A stretch of 64,000 nucleotides of DNA, taken from NCBI RefSeq assembly GCF_000214665.1, contig NC_015572.1, positions 1,922,001-1,986,000 of the forward strand. The letters are read 5' to 3'. Both the position numbers and the translations under genes were made by a program. This stretch comes from Methylomonas methanica MC09. Lineage in GTDB: Bacteria > Pseudomonadota > Gammaproteobacteria > Methylococcales > Methylomonadaceae. The notes beneath the pieces were generated by a model. It saw only the letters and a program-made list of their open reading frames with translations, made no database searches and was not told where the DNA came from. Positions 32,068 through 41,292 of this stretch are shown piece by piece. Position 1 is the first letter of the stretch. Each line of letters begins with the position of its first letter.

Positions 32068-34299
32068 CTAGAACGTGGCGCGGAAACCCAAAACCACGCT
32101 GCGGCCCGGTTCCGGGGCGAAATTGCGTAATAACGACACCGAGCTGCGGATTTCTTGGTTGAGCAGATTGTTGGCTTTCGCAAACAGCCACAGGTCCAGC
32201 GGTTCCAGGCCGCGCCAATGGAAATCGGCGGATGCGCTGAGCAAGTGGTAGCCGGGCGTGGCGGTTTCGTCGTTGCCGGGGCGGTTTTGTGCTTGGCCGC
32301 GGGTATAGCGTAATGCGGCATTCCACTGCCGGTCGCCGAAGCCGATTTCCGCGCCCAAGCGTAACGGCGGCAGGCGCGGCACATCGTCGTCGGCAAAGCG
32401 GCCGCGCACGAAATCGGAGAACAGGGTCAGTTTCAGTTGGCCGAAGCGGGTGTCAGCTAAAGTGGTCTGCGCTTCCGCTTCGTAACCCAGGAATAAAGCG
32501 TCGCGCTGGCTGTAGGCGTATATCGGCAGGCACTCGACCAGGTTGACGCAAGCCGGGTAGAACTGCGCTTCGTGGTAATTGTAGAAAGCTTCGGGTTGGC
32601 GTTTTTGATAGATGTAGTTCTCGGTCCGGTTGGCGTAGGCGTTGATTTTCGCCGCCAGCCGCTCGCTATGCCAATCCAGGCCCAGGTCGGCCATATTCGC
32701 GGTTTCGTTGCTCAGACGCACATTGCCGACTTCGAAACTGCGCGTCGACAGGTGCGGCCCCAGGGCTAGCAATTCCTGAATATCCGGTGAACGTTTGGCC
32801 CGGCTTAGCGACAGGCTCAACGTGGCCTCCGTCGAGACTTGCCAACTGGCGGCCAGCGACACCGAATCGGCACGGAATTGCAACGCGTCGGGCAAGGCGA
32901 CCGGCGGATAAATCGAAGTTTGCCCAGGCGGTGCGGGAAAGGCCAAATGCGAGGCGGTGGGGTCGATACGGCTGCGTTCGGTGCGCAGGCCCAGTTCGAA
33001 CTGCCATTGGCCGGCAGCCAGTTTTTGCACGGTAAACAAACCCAGCGTGTCGCCGTTAGTGGGCGGGACGAATGTCTCCACGCCGAGTGCCGAAAAATTT
33101 CGGTCCTGCCATTGCGCGCCAAGCGTGCCGCTCCAGGACTCGAACAGCTTATGTTCGATTTCGAAGCGGCCTTCGCCGACCTGATTGTTAAAAGTGGTGA
33201 ACGGTAATTGACCTTCCAGTTCGGTGTGGATGTAATCGACCAGACCGTAGCGGAACGCCAGTTTTTCGATACCGGGCAATGGCGTATACCATTCGCCTTT
33301 AAAGTCGTAGCGGGTTTGGCGCATGTCGATGCGGATATCCGGATTCAACGCTTCCGGACTTAGAATGTCGGCGAACTGCTCTAACAGTGCCGGGTCTATT
33401 TCCGGCAGAATCAGTTCCAGTCCGTCCAAATTATTGGGATCAACGCCATGGCTGCTTTTGGGAATGCCGTAACGATTGTTGAGATGACCGACCGACATCC
33501 CGGCCATGGCGTTATCCCCTAGCCAGGATGCGCCTATAAAACCGCCAACGCTTTCGCTATCGGTATTCGGAATCGTGCCGCGCGCGTTGAGAATGTCATT
33601 AAGCCCGTACTGTTCGCGCACTGCATCGGCGTTGATCGCCTCGCCGGGAATTTCGGTATCGTTGCGGTTGCGGTGAAACCCGCCGATTTTAAAGGCTATC
33701 CGGTCCCGCCCCAGATGCAGCTTGAAGCCGGCATGGGTGCCGTCTGCATTGGTGTCGAAACGCTGTTCCAGCGCGCCTTGCAGCAAGCGGTCCGGCACGC
33801 GTTCGGGGATGCGGTTTTCCTTGACGTTGACCGTGCCGCCGATGGCATTGCCGCCGTAGCGGATCGTGTCGGCACCGCGGGCGATTTCGATTTGCTCGGC
33901 GAACAACGGGTCGATGGCGCTGGCATGGTCCGGACTAAGGAATGAGGCGTCATGGCTGCCGATGCCGTCCTGCATGATGCGGACCCGCGACCCGGTGAGA
34001 CCGCGAATCACCGGCAGGCCGACGCCGGGGCCGAACGAGGCATTGGACACACCCATTTGGTTTTGCAGCGTTTGGCCCAGGTTGTCCGCCTGCTGTAGCT
34101 TTAATTCGTCGCCTTTGATGGTGCTAAAGCTTGGCGTGATGCGCTGCGCAGGTGCATCCGCGGTGACTTCTACCATTTCCAATTCCGTTTCAAACGCCGC
34201 CGGCACGTCGGATGCGGAATTCGGCGAATCTATTTCCGCGGCCTGCAACGAATTCGATGTGCCAACCGCCAACCAAATCAATAAGGCAAACGATTTCAT
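32068..34299 (-). CDS. TonB-dependent receptor, ZnuD-like
   Basis: A 743-residue outer-membrane receptor. Start at ATG 34299 gives a clean signal peptide (MKSFALLIWLAVGTSNSLQA). The plug has NQMGVSNASFGPGVGLPVIRG, SPDHASAIDPLFAEQIEIARG and YGGNAIGGTVNV, as in zinc-uptake receptors of the ZnuD type; the barrel ends in FRATF (Phe last). A paralogue at 38093 shares the whole plan. Neighbouring Zur, ZIP and COG0523 genes support zinc, or a zinc-carrying ligand, as substrate. Confidence 0.82.
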   Translation of the reverse strand: MKSFALLIWLAVGTSNSLQAAEIDSPNSASDVPAAFETELEMVEVTADAPAQRITPSFSTIKGDELKLQQADNLGQTLQNQMGVSNASFGPGVGLPVIRGLTGSRVRIMQDGIGSHDASFLSPDHASAIDPLFAEQIEIARGADTIRYGGNAIGGTVNVKENRIPERVPDRLLQGALEQRFDTNADGTHAGFKLHLGRDRIAFKIGGFHRNRNDTEIPGEAINADAVREQYGLNDILNARGTIPNTDSESVGGFIGASWLGDNAMAGMSVGHLNNRYGIPKSSHGVDPNNLDGLELILPEIDPALLEQFADILSPEALNPDIRIDMRQTRYDFKGEWYTPLPGIEKLAFRYGLVDYIHTELEGQLPFTTFNNQVGEGRFEIEHKLFESWSGTLGAQWQDRNFSALGVETFVPPTNGDTLGLFTVQKLAAGQWQFELGLRTERSRIDPTASHLAFPAPPGQTSIYPPVALPDALQFRADSVSLAASWQVSTEATLSLSLSRAKRSPDIQELLALGPHLSTRSFEVGNVRLSNETANMADLGLDWHSERLAAKINAYANRTENYIYQKRQPEAFYNYHEAQFYPACVNLVECLPIYAYSQRDALFLGYEAEAQTTLADTRFGQLKLTLFSDFVRGRFADDDVPRLPPLRLGAEIGFGDRQWNAALRYTRGQAQNRPGNDETATPGYHLLSASADFHWRGLEPLDLWLFAKANNLLNQEIRSSVSLLRNFAPEPGRSVVLGFRATF

Positions 34300-34329
34300 G
34301 GTTACTGCGGAAAGTGCGCGCGAAACGGT

Positions 34330-34380
34330 GCTATTACCGGGCTTGGAACGCCCGGCAATAGCTTGGGGTTTCGCCCCAAT
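34330..34380 (-). terminator. two intercistronic hairpins
   Basis: A 13-bp stem (34330-34342 with 34350-34362; the single mismatch becomes a G:U pair in minus-strand RNA) is next to TTGGGG/CCCCAA (34363-34380). Both lie between the PEP-CTERM gene and the TonB receptor gene. There is no T-run, so they may set mRNA stability or ratio rather than end transcription. Confidence 0.45.
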
Positions 34381-34381
34381 A

Positions 34382-35089
34382 TTAAGCAACCGAGCGACGA
34401 TTACCGACACCGAGCAAACCCACTAATGCCGGCGCGAACAACCATGCGGCACCCGGTAACGGTACTGGAGAGGTTGCGGCGGACACCGCTGTTTCGAACG
34501 CCTCGTGGCCTAGTCCACGATTGAAAATAATGTCGAATGTGGAGGAGGTGGCCAGCGCCGCTTGACTGTTCGGCAGGGATTCGAAGAGTTGCAGGGTGAT
34601 CCAATACGCACCAACGCTACCGCCCAGCGCATCCGCGGAATTGAAAATAGCCATATCCAAATGCTCGTGAATATCGCCGGCGCCGTCGAACTCACCGATC
34701 ACACCGAAGGCATTTTGTACGCCGAACGACGAGATGGTCGTGATATTGTCCAGTGCATCGGTTAGTTCGACGTATTCGCCGTCAGGTACGCTGTTCGACC
34801 AGACCGAGCCGTCCCAATACTTCAAGTTGTCCAGCCCGGTGAACCAAAGCCAGTTGCCCGCGCCGAAGGCACCCGAATCGGTGTCGGCGTCGTAGCCTGG
34901 ATCGTCGGTGCGGTAGAGACCGCCGGATAGGTCGCCGAAATCGGCTTCGAATAGTGCGGCGTTCAGTTCGATCTGGCCGTTGGCCTTCCACGGCTGAATG
35001 TCGCCGGCGTGCTGGTCAGCCGCTAATGCCGCCGATAGATTGGCGGCCATGATTGCCGTCAGCCCGCATTTCAAAAGTTGATGTCTCAT
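34382..35089 (-). CDS. PEP-CTERM secreted protein of the zinc locus, all3515-like
   Basis: A 235-residue exported protein: signal peptide (ANLSAALAA), a domain with WFTGLDNLKYWDGSVW, the motif IHEHLDMAIF and FDIIFNRGLG, and a C-terminal PEP-CTERM sorting signal (VPLPGAAWLFAPALVGLLGVGNRR). It shares its domain plan and HxHL motif with the larger protein at 30700. I recall a Zur-repressed PEP-CTERM family named after Anabaena all3515; the match is by memory of motifs and context. A zinc-binding cell-surface protein is the inferred role. Confidence 0.65.
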   Translation of the reverse strand: MRHQLLKCGLTAIMAANLSAALAADQHAGDIQPWKANGQIELNAALFEADFGDLSGGLYRTDDPGYDADTDSGAFGAGNWLWFTGLDNLKYWDGSVWSNSVPDGEYVELTDALDNITTISSFGVQNAFGVIGEFDGAGDIHEHLDMAIFNSADALGGSVGAYWITLQLFESLPNSQAALATSSTFDIIFNRGLGHEAFETAVSAATSPVPLPGAAWLFAPALVGLLGVGNRRSVA

Positions 35090-35175
35090 ACAATCTCCTT
35101 ATTTAACAAGTGGTAAAAAATACTCCGTTGCGGAGCGTTTATCGGAAGGCCGGTTGAGGCTAATCCGATAATTCC

Positions 35176-35892
35176 TTAAACGACGTCCAGCGTCATTATT
35201 AGCCTGCGTGACTGCACGGCGGTTGGTTGCGGCGAGCGATGTACCAAGCCATGTCCTTCATTGCCTTCCCAGTTCTCGCCTTTCATCAGGCCCACCGCGT
35301 AAGCGGGCATTTGCCGTATCGCGGTAGGATCGGCAATCAGCCCGGATTCGGCATCGGGTAAGCCGCGGCCACCCACGCCCAATTTGGCGCGATCCAGCGC
35401 ATATTCGGGCAGCCATTCGGTACCGATGCCGCCGTAACTGCAGATCATTCGAGCCGGTACCCGGTCGACGTGAAAACGCGGACACATGGCTTTATCCAAT
35501 GTGCGGAGGCGCAATCCGGCTTCGCGCCGACCGAACAGTTCGCAGAACGCCGAAACCAACATCTCTACATCCGCCAACCAGTCTTGATAAGCAGGGACCT
35601 GAGCGGCTCGCGGCCATAACTTGCCGAAGTCGAAATTCAGCGGATCGACCGCTTGGCTAATCTCGACTCCGCCGGCATTTTCTAAAGCCCGGTAAACGAA
35701 TTGCTCTATGGCGGCGGGAAACGGCCGTTCGATCAGGCACAAATTGACGCCGTCTTCATAAATACGCGATAAATCGGCGAAGTTATTGGATACGATGGTC
35801 TTGCTGGCCAGTCGGTTGAATAGCGGTCGAAATTCACCGGCCGGGACGGGCGATACCTGACTTTGTTGACGAAATGGAACGCGAGCGAACAT
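35176..35892 (-). CDS. DUF1826 protein
   Basis: A 238-residue cytoplasmic protein of the DUF1826 family: CPRFHVDRVPARMICSYGGIGTEWL (about residues 136-160), GLMKGENWEGNEGHGLVHRSP and RLIMTLDVV. Family members occur widely next to zinc-starvation genes and are predicted to be under Zur; the biochemical role is unknown. The His/Asp pattern suggests a cupin-like or dioxygenase-like metal site. It lies 11 bases after the ZIP gene, with an AGGAG site. Confidence 0.78.
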   Translation of the reverse strand: MFARVPFRQQSQVSPVPAGEFRPLFNRLASKTIVSNNFADLSRIYEDGVNLCLIERPFPAAIEQFVYRALENAGGVEISQAVDPLNFDFGKLWPRAAQVPAYQDWLADVEMLVSAFCELFGRREAGLRLRTLDKAMCPRFHVDRVPARMICSYGGIGTEWLPEYALDRAKLGVGGRGLPDAESGLIADPTAIRQMPAYAVGLMKGENWEGNEGHGLVHRSPQPTAVQSRRLIMTLDVV

Positions 35893-35903
35893 AACTAAAC
35901 TCC

Positions 35904-36554
35904 TTAGGCAGCCAGTAAGGCTTGTTCGAAAAAAACGATGAATTGCATGAAGACTATGCCGGAGGCAAAAGCCGCGCTTTGACCGCCGAGATGGGGTAGG
36001 TTGGAGCGTTCGTGCAATTCAGGGATCGGGTCGGAGGCGGCGATGTAAATAAAGCCGCCGCGCGGCAACGCGCCCACGTCGCCGAGTTCTTGCGGAATTT
36101 CGTGGGCGACAATGGCCAGCGTGGTGGTGACTCCCATGATCGGGTCCGCCAGAAAGCTTCCGGCAATCAGGATGCCGTCGACAAAGTTGTGCATGGCATC
36201 GCCGAACAGATTCATTTTCGCCAGGGGCAAAATGTGATCGGCCGTTGGCCGGCTGTCGAGGTTATGGTCGTGTCGCCAGCGCACGCCTTTTTCCAGCACG
36301 AAAAAAACAAACATGCCGAGCAGCACCGTCAGGCAGACCGCGCTGACCGCGCCATGGCGTTGAATGGCGTCTGGACTCAGATGAATGAAGGCATCGCCCA
36401 ACAGCATGCCGACAGCCAGGGCCACCAGATTGGGTACCAGCCATTTTAAAGTCTCGGGTTTCAGTCGGAGCGCAGTCGCACTCGACAGCGAGCACAAGCT
36501 GACGGCGAGACAGGCTGCGATGGTGCCGGCTACGGACGTTAAGTCAATCGTCAT
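35904..36554 (-). CDS. ZIP-family zinc transporter
   Basis: A 216-residue inner-membrane transporter with about seven hydrophobic segments. The metal path is marked by HNFVDGILIAGSF and AIVAHEIPQELGD (the HNxxD and HExPxE motifs of helices IV and V), and a His-containing loop (RWRHDHN) precedes helix IV. It would import zinc into the cytoplasm. It overlaps the preceding small membrane gene by 4 bases. Confidence 0.88.
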   Translation of the reverse strand: MTIDLTSVAGTIAACLAVSLCSLSSATALRLKPETLKWLVPNLVALAVGMLLGDAFIHLSPDAIQRHGAVSAVCLTVLLGMFVFFVLEKGVRWRHDHNLDSRPTADHILPLAKMNLFGDAMHNFVDGILIAGSFLADPIMGVTTTLAIVAHEIPQELGDVGALPRGGFIYIAASDPIPELHERSNLPHLGGQSAAFASGIVFMQFIVFFEQALLAA

Positions 36555-36796
36555 GTTCGATGTAGTCCTGAGGGTTTGACCGAGTGATATTGGTGGTGCG
36601 AGCTATAGATAAATTCGGCGAGGCTGTTGGGTAATAAGTGCGTGACGAAATGCGCGAGCATAAAACCGAGCACGGTCAGAAACAGTCTGGATAAGGTTCG
36701 CTTGGTTTTACCCGTATCGATCAGCGCCAGCACGATGGCCAGCATCGCCAGCAGCGCGATACCGATGATGTGCAAGTAGGTGTCGATGCTAACCAT
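36551..36796 (-). CDS. small membrane protein in zinc operon
   Basis: An 81-residue protein with two hydrophobic segments (about residues 7-26, [18 protein letters not shown], and 36-53, [18 protein letters not shown]) and a His-rich C-terminus ([17 protein letters not shown]). The start at 36796 overlaps the GTPase stop by 8 bases and its end overlaps the ZIP gene by 4 bases. I do not know the family; zinc-related by position. Confidence 0.6.
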   Translation of the reverse strand: MVSIDTYLHIIGIALLAMLAIVLALIDTGKTKRTLSRLFLTVLGFMLAHFVTHLLPNSLAEFIYSSHHQYHSVKPSGLHRT

Positions 36797-38012
36797 CGGC
36801 AAACCATTGCGGAAAGTCGTCCCGGTAGTCGCGCCAGGCGTCCGGGCCGGCCGCCAATTCGGCATCGGTCAGCAGACAGGCGTCGAGTTCGCGGTGCACT
36901 TTTTGGACATTTAGATTTTGACCGATGAACACTAACTCCTGACGACAGTCGCCGTAAGGCTCGGCCCATTGCGATTCGATGTCTGTTTGATATTCCGCCG
37001 GCCATTGCTCTTTGGGTACCGACGCCCACCAGCGCCCGGCCAGCCCGTGATGCATGACGCCGCCGGCCTGCGACCAGTTGCCGGCATGCTCCGGGCGGGA
37101 GGCTAGCCAGAAGAAACCTTTGGAACGTAGCAGGGTGCCGTTGTCCCATTCGCCGTCATGCAAATAATCGTAAAAGCGTTGCGGATGAAACGGCCGGCGG
37201 GCGCTGTAAACGAAGCTGGCGATGCCGTATTCTTCTGTCTCCGGTGTATGTTCGCCGCGCAATTCCTTAAGCCAGCCGGGAGCTTGTTCGGCTTTTTCGA
37301 ACTCGAACAGGCCGGTATTAAGAACTTTATTCAAGTCGACTTGGCCCATCACCATCGGCACGATGTCCGCATCGGGATTAAGGCTATGCAGCACGGCTTT
37401 CAGATTGACGATTTCCTCGCTGCCGATCAGATCGATCTTGGAAATCAAGATGATGTTGGCGAATTCGATTTGGTCGATCAGCAAATCGGCGACATTACGC
37501 TCGTCGTCTTCACCAAGGGCTTCACCGGCTTCTTTAAGGCTCAACGCTTCTTGATAGTTCTGCGTAAAGTTAACTGCATCCACCACTGTTACTAGCGTGT
37601 CAAGCTTGGCTACGTCTGAAAGACTGACTCCTTGCTCGTCACGGAAAGTAAAAGTCTCGGCTATCGGCAAGGGTTCGGCGATGCCGGTGGATTCGATCAC
37701 CAGATAATCGAAGCGGCCTTCCCTGGCCAAATTGCCGACTTCTATCAGCAAATCCTCGCGTAGGGTGCAGCAGATACACCCGTTGCTCATTTCGACCAGT
37801 TTTTCCTGGCCACGATTTAGTTGCACCTCGTTTTTCACCAGCGCGGCGTCGATATTCACTTCGCTCATATCGTTGACGATCACAGCTACACGCCGATTCT
37901 CGCGGTTGCTGAGAATATGCTTGAGTAGCGTGGTTTTGCCTGCACCGAGAAAACCGGACAGCACGGTGACAGGCAGTTTGCCGGAGAGGGACTGAATTAA
38001 AGGTGATATCAT
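36789..38012 (-). CDS. COG0523 GTPase, zinc-starvation type (ZigA-like)
   Basis: A 407-residue metallochaperone GTPase: [14 protein letters not shown] (Walker A, near residue 19), the zinc-binding NGCICC motif, [17 protein letters not shown], and a C-terminal domain with FWLASRPEH and [12 protein letters not shown]. Zur-controlled members pass zinc to essential enzymes when it is scarce. The ATG at 38012 has no ribosome site and lies 3 bases from a Zur-type box, so the mRNA may be leaderless. It is the first gene of the operon running to 30700. Confidence 0.88.
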   Translation of the reverse strand: MISPLIQSLSGKLPVTVLSGFLGAGKTTLLKHILSNRENRRVAVIVNDMSEVNIDAALVKNEVQLNRGQEKLVEMSNGCICCTLREDLLIEVGNLAREGRFDYLVIESTGIAEPLPIAETFTFRDEQGVSLSDVAKLDTLVTVVDAVNFTQNYQEALSLKEAGEALGEDDERNVADLLIDQIEFANIILISKIDLIGSEEIVNLKAVLHSLNPDADIVPMVMGQVDLNKVLNTGLFEFEKAEQAPGWLKELRGEHTPETEEYGIASFVYSARRPFHPQRFYDYLHDGEWDNGTLLRSKGFFWLASRPEHAGNWSQAGGVMHHGLAGRWWASVPKEQWPAEYQTDIESQWAEPYGDCRQELVFIGQNLNVQKVHRELDACLLTDAELAAGPDAWRDYRDDFPQWFADG

Positions 38013-38015
38013 TGT

Positions 38016-38034
38016 AATGTTATATTATTGCATT
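38016..38034 (-). promoter_or_regulatory. Zur-type operator A
   Basis: A 19-bp near-palindrome, AATGTTATA-T-TATTGCATT, just in front of the GTPase gene. It matches the AT-rich Zur/Fur-family box pattern and resembles the boxes at 40158 and 40755. Confidence 0.65.
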
Positions 38035-38043
38035 TATAGACTT

Positions 38044-38078
38044 AAAAAAAGACGCAGACGAGGGCCGACTGCGTCTTG
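38044..38078 (-). terminator. intrinsic terminator of the 38093 receptor gene
   Basis: On the minus strand an 8-bp stem AGACGCAG/CTGCGTCT (38050-38057 with 38069-38076) is followed directly by seven T residues. It lies 17 bases after the receptor stop codon and before the promoter of the GTPase operon, so it separates the two units. Confidence 0.85.
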
Positions 38079-38092
38079 GTTAGCCGGAGAAT

Positions 38093-40132
38093 TTAATAAC
38101 TGACTCTAAAGCCTACTTCCGCTCCGCGACCCGCTTCCGGTGCAAAGTTACGCAAATACGACGTCGAGTTACGGATGTTTTCGTTCAGCAAGTTATTACC
38201 TTTGGCGAACACCATTAACTTGGCGTCCTGATAGGCCTTGAGTTGATAGTTGACACCGACGTTGAGCAGAAAATAACCGGCTGTCGAGGTTTCGAAATCC
38301 CCTGCATGCGGCTGGTCGTCTGCGCGGGTCAAGCGCAGATAGCTGGAAAGTTTGTCCCGGTTGTAGTCCAGTTGGAAACCGTAGCGTAACGGCGGCATGC
38401 GCGGTACATCGCCGCCATTGACGAATTGACCTCGGGTGTAGTCGCTGAACAGGGTTAGTTCAACCAAACCGTAGTGGTTTTCCATGAGCGGCGCGATTAG
38501 CTTAGCCTCGTAGCCTTTGAAGATGGCATCTTGCTGGCCGCTAATTACCACCGGCACGCAGTCGGTGACACAGGGGTTGCCGTCTTCGTCGACGAATTCG
38601 CCGTTACGTTGCTGGGAAATATAATCGCTGGCCCAGTTGTGAAACAGATCGAACTCGGCGCGCAACCAATCGGTTTTGAAACGATAGCCCAAATCTAAAT
38701 TGTACGAGGTTTCTTGTTTCAGATTAATGCTACCGCGCTCGAAGCTGCGGGTGGCGTCGTGATAGCCGTCGGCCAATAATTCCTGAACATTCGGCGCCCG
38801 GGAAGACCGGGTGATCGCCAAGTTAAGACTATTACGGTTATCCAGTTTCCATAATGCCGAGGCCGAGGCGCTGACCGGCGTATAGCTTAAACTGGCTCTG
38901 TCCCGCGGACTAATGCCGGTTTGCTCGACGCGGGCGCCGAATTGATAAGTCACCGGCCCGGCATCGAACGTTTCCAGGGCAAACACCCCATAACTGTTAA
39001 TTTGTGAGCGCGGCACGATACTGTTCCCGCTTAGTTTTTCGATGGCGTTGAAATCGCTGGCTTGCGCTTGAAAACCCACCACACCGCGCAGTGGCCCAAT
39101 GTCCTGATGGTTCATCTCCAGCCGGCCTTCATAGGATTGGTTGGTGAAAAACGCCCCCGGTTCGCCATTGGCGATTTCGGTGTGCTCATAGTCTGTATAG
39201 CCCAACCGGGTCTTGATACTTTTGGCGAATTTAAACGGATGATTCAGCTCGCTTTTGAAGTCGTATTTGCTTTGCCGCATTGCGATTTTCACGATTTCTT
39301 CGCCGGTGCCATTGGGGGCAATGCCGTAGTTATTGTTGATGTTGTTGACCGAAGCGCCGGCAAAACCGAAATCGTCGATCCACGACAAACCGGCCGAGCC
39401 GCTGATGGCTTCGGCGCCGGTGTTGTTAAGATAGCCCCTGGGATTATCGACAACCTCCAGCGATGGGTCGGTGATGGCCACCTTGGCAGTGTCGATGCCG
39501 CTACCGCCGATGTCCAGATTATTGCGATGCCGGTAAAAGCCGTCCAAATGATAGGCAATGTTGCCTTGGCCGCCTTCGACTTTCATAGTGGTACTGGTTT
39601 CGTCGGATGTGGAGTCGAAGCGTTGTTCCAGCGCCGCACCGGCTAATTTGTCGAACATTTGGTCTGGAATACGATTGTCGATGACGTTGACGACACCGCC
39701 CATCGCACCGCTGCCGTATAGCAAGGTAGCCGGGCCGCGCAGTACCTCGATACGTTCGGCCAGCAGCGGTTCGACGCTGGTGGCGTGGTCGGGGCTGATG
39801 GCGGACACGTCGTTGCTGCCGATACCGTTGCTCAATACCCGAACCCTGGGTCCCGCTTGACCACGAATCACCGGTGTTCCCACGCCGGGTCCGAACGACT
39901 GGCTGCTGATGCCCAGCTCGTTTTTTAGGGTATCGCCGATGCTGTGGCCGGTTTTCATCCGCAACTCGTCGTCGCTCAGTACCGTCACCGGCATAGCACT
40001 TTCGGATAACTTCAATTGCAAGGGGGATGTGACGATCACCGGTTCAAGCTCGGTTAGCGGCAATTCGTCTGCTTGGGCGGGGGGCCAGGCAAGACTGCCG
40101 GATGCGGCTAAGAAAACGATTTTTTTGTACAT
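38093..40132 (-). CDS. TonB-dependent receptor, ZnuD-like
   Basis: A 679-residue outer-membrane receptor with signal peptide (LAASGSLAWPPAQA), plug motifs ELGISSQSFGPGVGTPVIRG, SPDHATSVEPLLAERIEVLRGPATLLYGSGAMGGVVNVIDNRIP, a loop with CVTDCVPV, and a barrel ending FRVSY. It is a paralogue of the receptor at 32068, but single and with its own Zur-type box (40158-40176) and terminator. Zinc import across the outer membrane is the likely job. Confidence 0.86.
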   Translation of the reverse strand: MYKKIVFLAASGSLAWPPAQADELPLTELEPVIVTSPLQLKLSESAMPVTVLSDDELRMKTGHSIGDTLKNELGISSQSFGPGVGTPVIRGQAGPRVRVLSNGIGSNDVSAISPDHATSVEPLLAERIEVLRGPATLLYGSGAMGGVVNVIDNRIPDQMFDKLAGAALEQRFDSTSDETSTTMKVEGGQGNIAYHLDGFYRHRNNLDIGGSGIDTAKVAITDPSLEVVDNPRGYLNNTGAEAISGSAGLSWIDDFGFAGASVNNINNNYGIAPNGTGEEIVKIAMRQSKYDFKSELNHPFKFAKSIKTRLGYTDYEHTEIANGEPGAFFTNQSYEGRLEMNHQDIGPLRGVVGFQAQASDFNAIEKLSGNSIVPRSQINSYGVFALETFDAGPVTYQFGARVEQTGISPRDRASLSYTPVSASASALWKLDNRNSLNLAITRSSRAPNVQELLADGYHDATRSFERGSINLKQETSYNLDLGYRFKTDWLRAEFDLFHNWASDYISQQRNGEFVDEDGNPCVTDCVPVVISGQQDAIFKGYEAKLIAPLMENHYGLVELTLFSDYTRGQFVNGGDVPRMPPLRYGFQLDYNRDKLSSYLRLTRADDQPHAGDFETSTAGYFLLNVGVNYQLKAYQDAKLMVFAKGNNLLNENIRNSTSYLRNFAPEAGRGAEVGFRVSY

Positions 40133-40157
40133 CTTGGTCCAAATCCAATTAAAAAAT

Positions 40158-40176
40158 AATGTTATATCGTTACATC
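40158..40176 (-). promoter_or_regulatory. Zur-type operator B
   Basis: AATGTTATA-T-CGTTACATC, 25 bases upstream of the receptor gene. It shares ATGTTATAT with operator A and has an inverted ATGTAACG half. Confidence 0.6.
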
Positions 40177-40219
40177 TATATGTTTAGAAACAATGACTGC
40201 TTTTGGGTTTGTTTCTTTG

Positions 40220-40711
40220 TTAGTTATCCACGAGGGACGGCGCACATCGGCCGCAGATGCCGTGAATTTCAATCGCTTTGCGTTGCATGGTAAATGAGGC
40301 CTGTTCCACTTCCTTGGCAATGGCTTCCATTACCCGCTCACCGGGTCGTTCCTCGACTTCATGGCATCGGACGCAGGTCAACAACAACTGCTCGTGCCGA
40401 CGATCCGAAAAACTGCAACCAATAAAGGCATTTAAGCTTTCGACTTTATGGATCAGTCCTTGCTCCAATAAAAAATCCAATGCCCGGTAGACGGTGGCGG
40501 GCTTGGCTGTACCTGTTTTAGGCTTGATCCTATCGAGCAGATCATAGGCCTTAACTGCCCGGTGGCTTTCCCAGATAAGTTCGAGCACTTCCCGGCGTAT
40601 CGGTGTAAAGCGAACTCCGCGTTGACTACACAATCGTTCCGCCGTATGAATCGCTTTTTCACGGCAACCGTTGTGGTCGTGTGTCGTCGACGTATGCTCA
40701 AGCTCAGTCAT
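40220..40711 (-). CDS. zur: Fur-family zinc repressor Zur
   Basis: A 163-residue Fur-family regulator. The winged helix covers about residues 30-95 (RFTPIRREVLELIWESHRAVKAYDLLDRI, KPATVYRALDFLLEQGLIHKVES). Structural zinc cysteines are in LTCVRCHEVEE and HGICGRCAP. It would repress the surrounding transport and chaperone genes when zinc is plentiful. Fur is an alternative, but the neighbours and the Cys pattern favour Zur. Confidence 0.88.
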   Translation of the reverse strand: MTELEHTSTTHDHNGCREKAIHTAERLCSQRGVRFTPIRREVLELIWESHRAVKAYDLLDRIKPKTGTAKPATVYRALDFLLEQGLIHKVESLNAFIGCSFSDRRHEQLLLTCVRCHEVEERPGERVMEAIAKEVEQASFTMQRKAIEIHGICGRCAPSLVDN

Positions 40712-40754
40712 TTTCAGCTTGTTGTGTCATTGCTTAAATGGTGTATCCGATTTT

Positions 40755-40790
40755 TTTGTGACAATATAACATACTAATCTGTTGTGTCAA
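40755..40790 (-). promoter_or_regulatory. zur promoter with Zur-type box C
   Basis: On the minus strand TTGACA (40785-40790), a 16-base spacer and TATATT (40763-40768). The sequence TATGTTATATTGTCACAAA (40755-40773) covers the -10 region and matches the left half of operators A and B. A direct repeat, TTGTG(A/T)CAATAT, occurs at 40756 and 40782. This suggests autoregulation. The rest of the 303-base gap to 41014 shows no gene. Confidence 0.55.
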
Positions 40791-41014
40791 TATTTCCCGT
40801 GCCAAGCCTCTGTGTGATCATAGTCTATACCGTCGTTGGCGAATGAAGATTTTCAACTGGCTGAATATCGCAAATGGCCGATCCAAGGGGTTCGAAACTG
40901 GGTTGGGTTTTGTATCGGGATAAGCAAATATATCCGGGAGCGGGTCGGGTAGGACATCGAGCGACCTCTCAGGTGTCGACAACCAGAGGGTGTCGAGCGT
41001 AATTGCGCTTGAAT

Positions 41015-41245
41015 TTAAGCGATGCGATTAATGGCGACGAATTTATTATGCGGGGTGAGTTCCATTTCGAAATAGCCCTGGATGCCGTCCTTGGTTAAAA
41101 AGCGCTGTATCTTGCTGGCCGGAAACTGGATGCGGCGGCCGTCGTCCGCACGCACGTTGACGGTATTGGCGATGCCTTGATAGACGGCCAGGAACTGGTC
41201 GTAGCTTAAATAAAGTTTGAAACGGATAACCTGGTTGCGAGCCAT
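41015..41245 (-). CDS. DUF2835 protein
   Basis: A 76-residue protein of the DUF2835 family (FKLYLSYDQFLAVYQGIANTVNVRADDGRRIQFPASKIQRFLTKDGIQGYFEMEL). The family is small, conserved in Gammaproteobacteria and of unknown function; the fold suggests a PilZ-like or ligand-binding beta-barrel. It lies 47 bases after htpX on the same strand. Confidence 0.8.
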   Translation of the reverse strand: MARNQVIRFKLYLSYDQFLAVYQGIANTVNVRADDGRRIQFPASKIQRFLTKDGIQGYFEMELTPHNKFVAINRIA

Positions 41246-41292
41246 GGAGATGTACAGTGCCGGTTTAAGAAAACCGGCACCGGTGAGATGGA

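Noticed and set aside
35100..35175. Separate Zur box before the PEP-CTERM gene
   Set aside because: No ATGTTATAT-like sequence; only a weak CTCCG/CGGAG hairpin. The gene is more likely read from the upstream operon.
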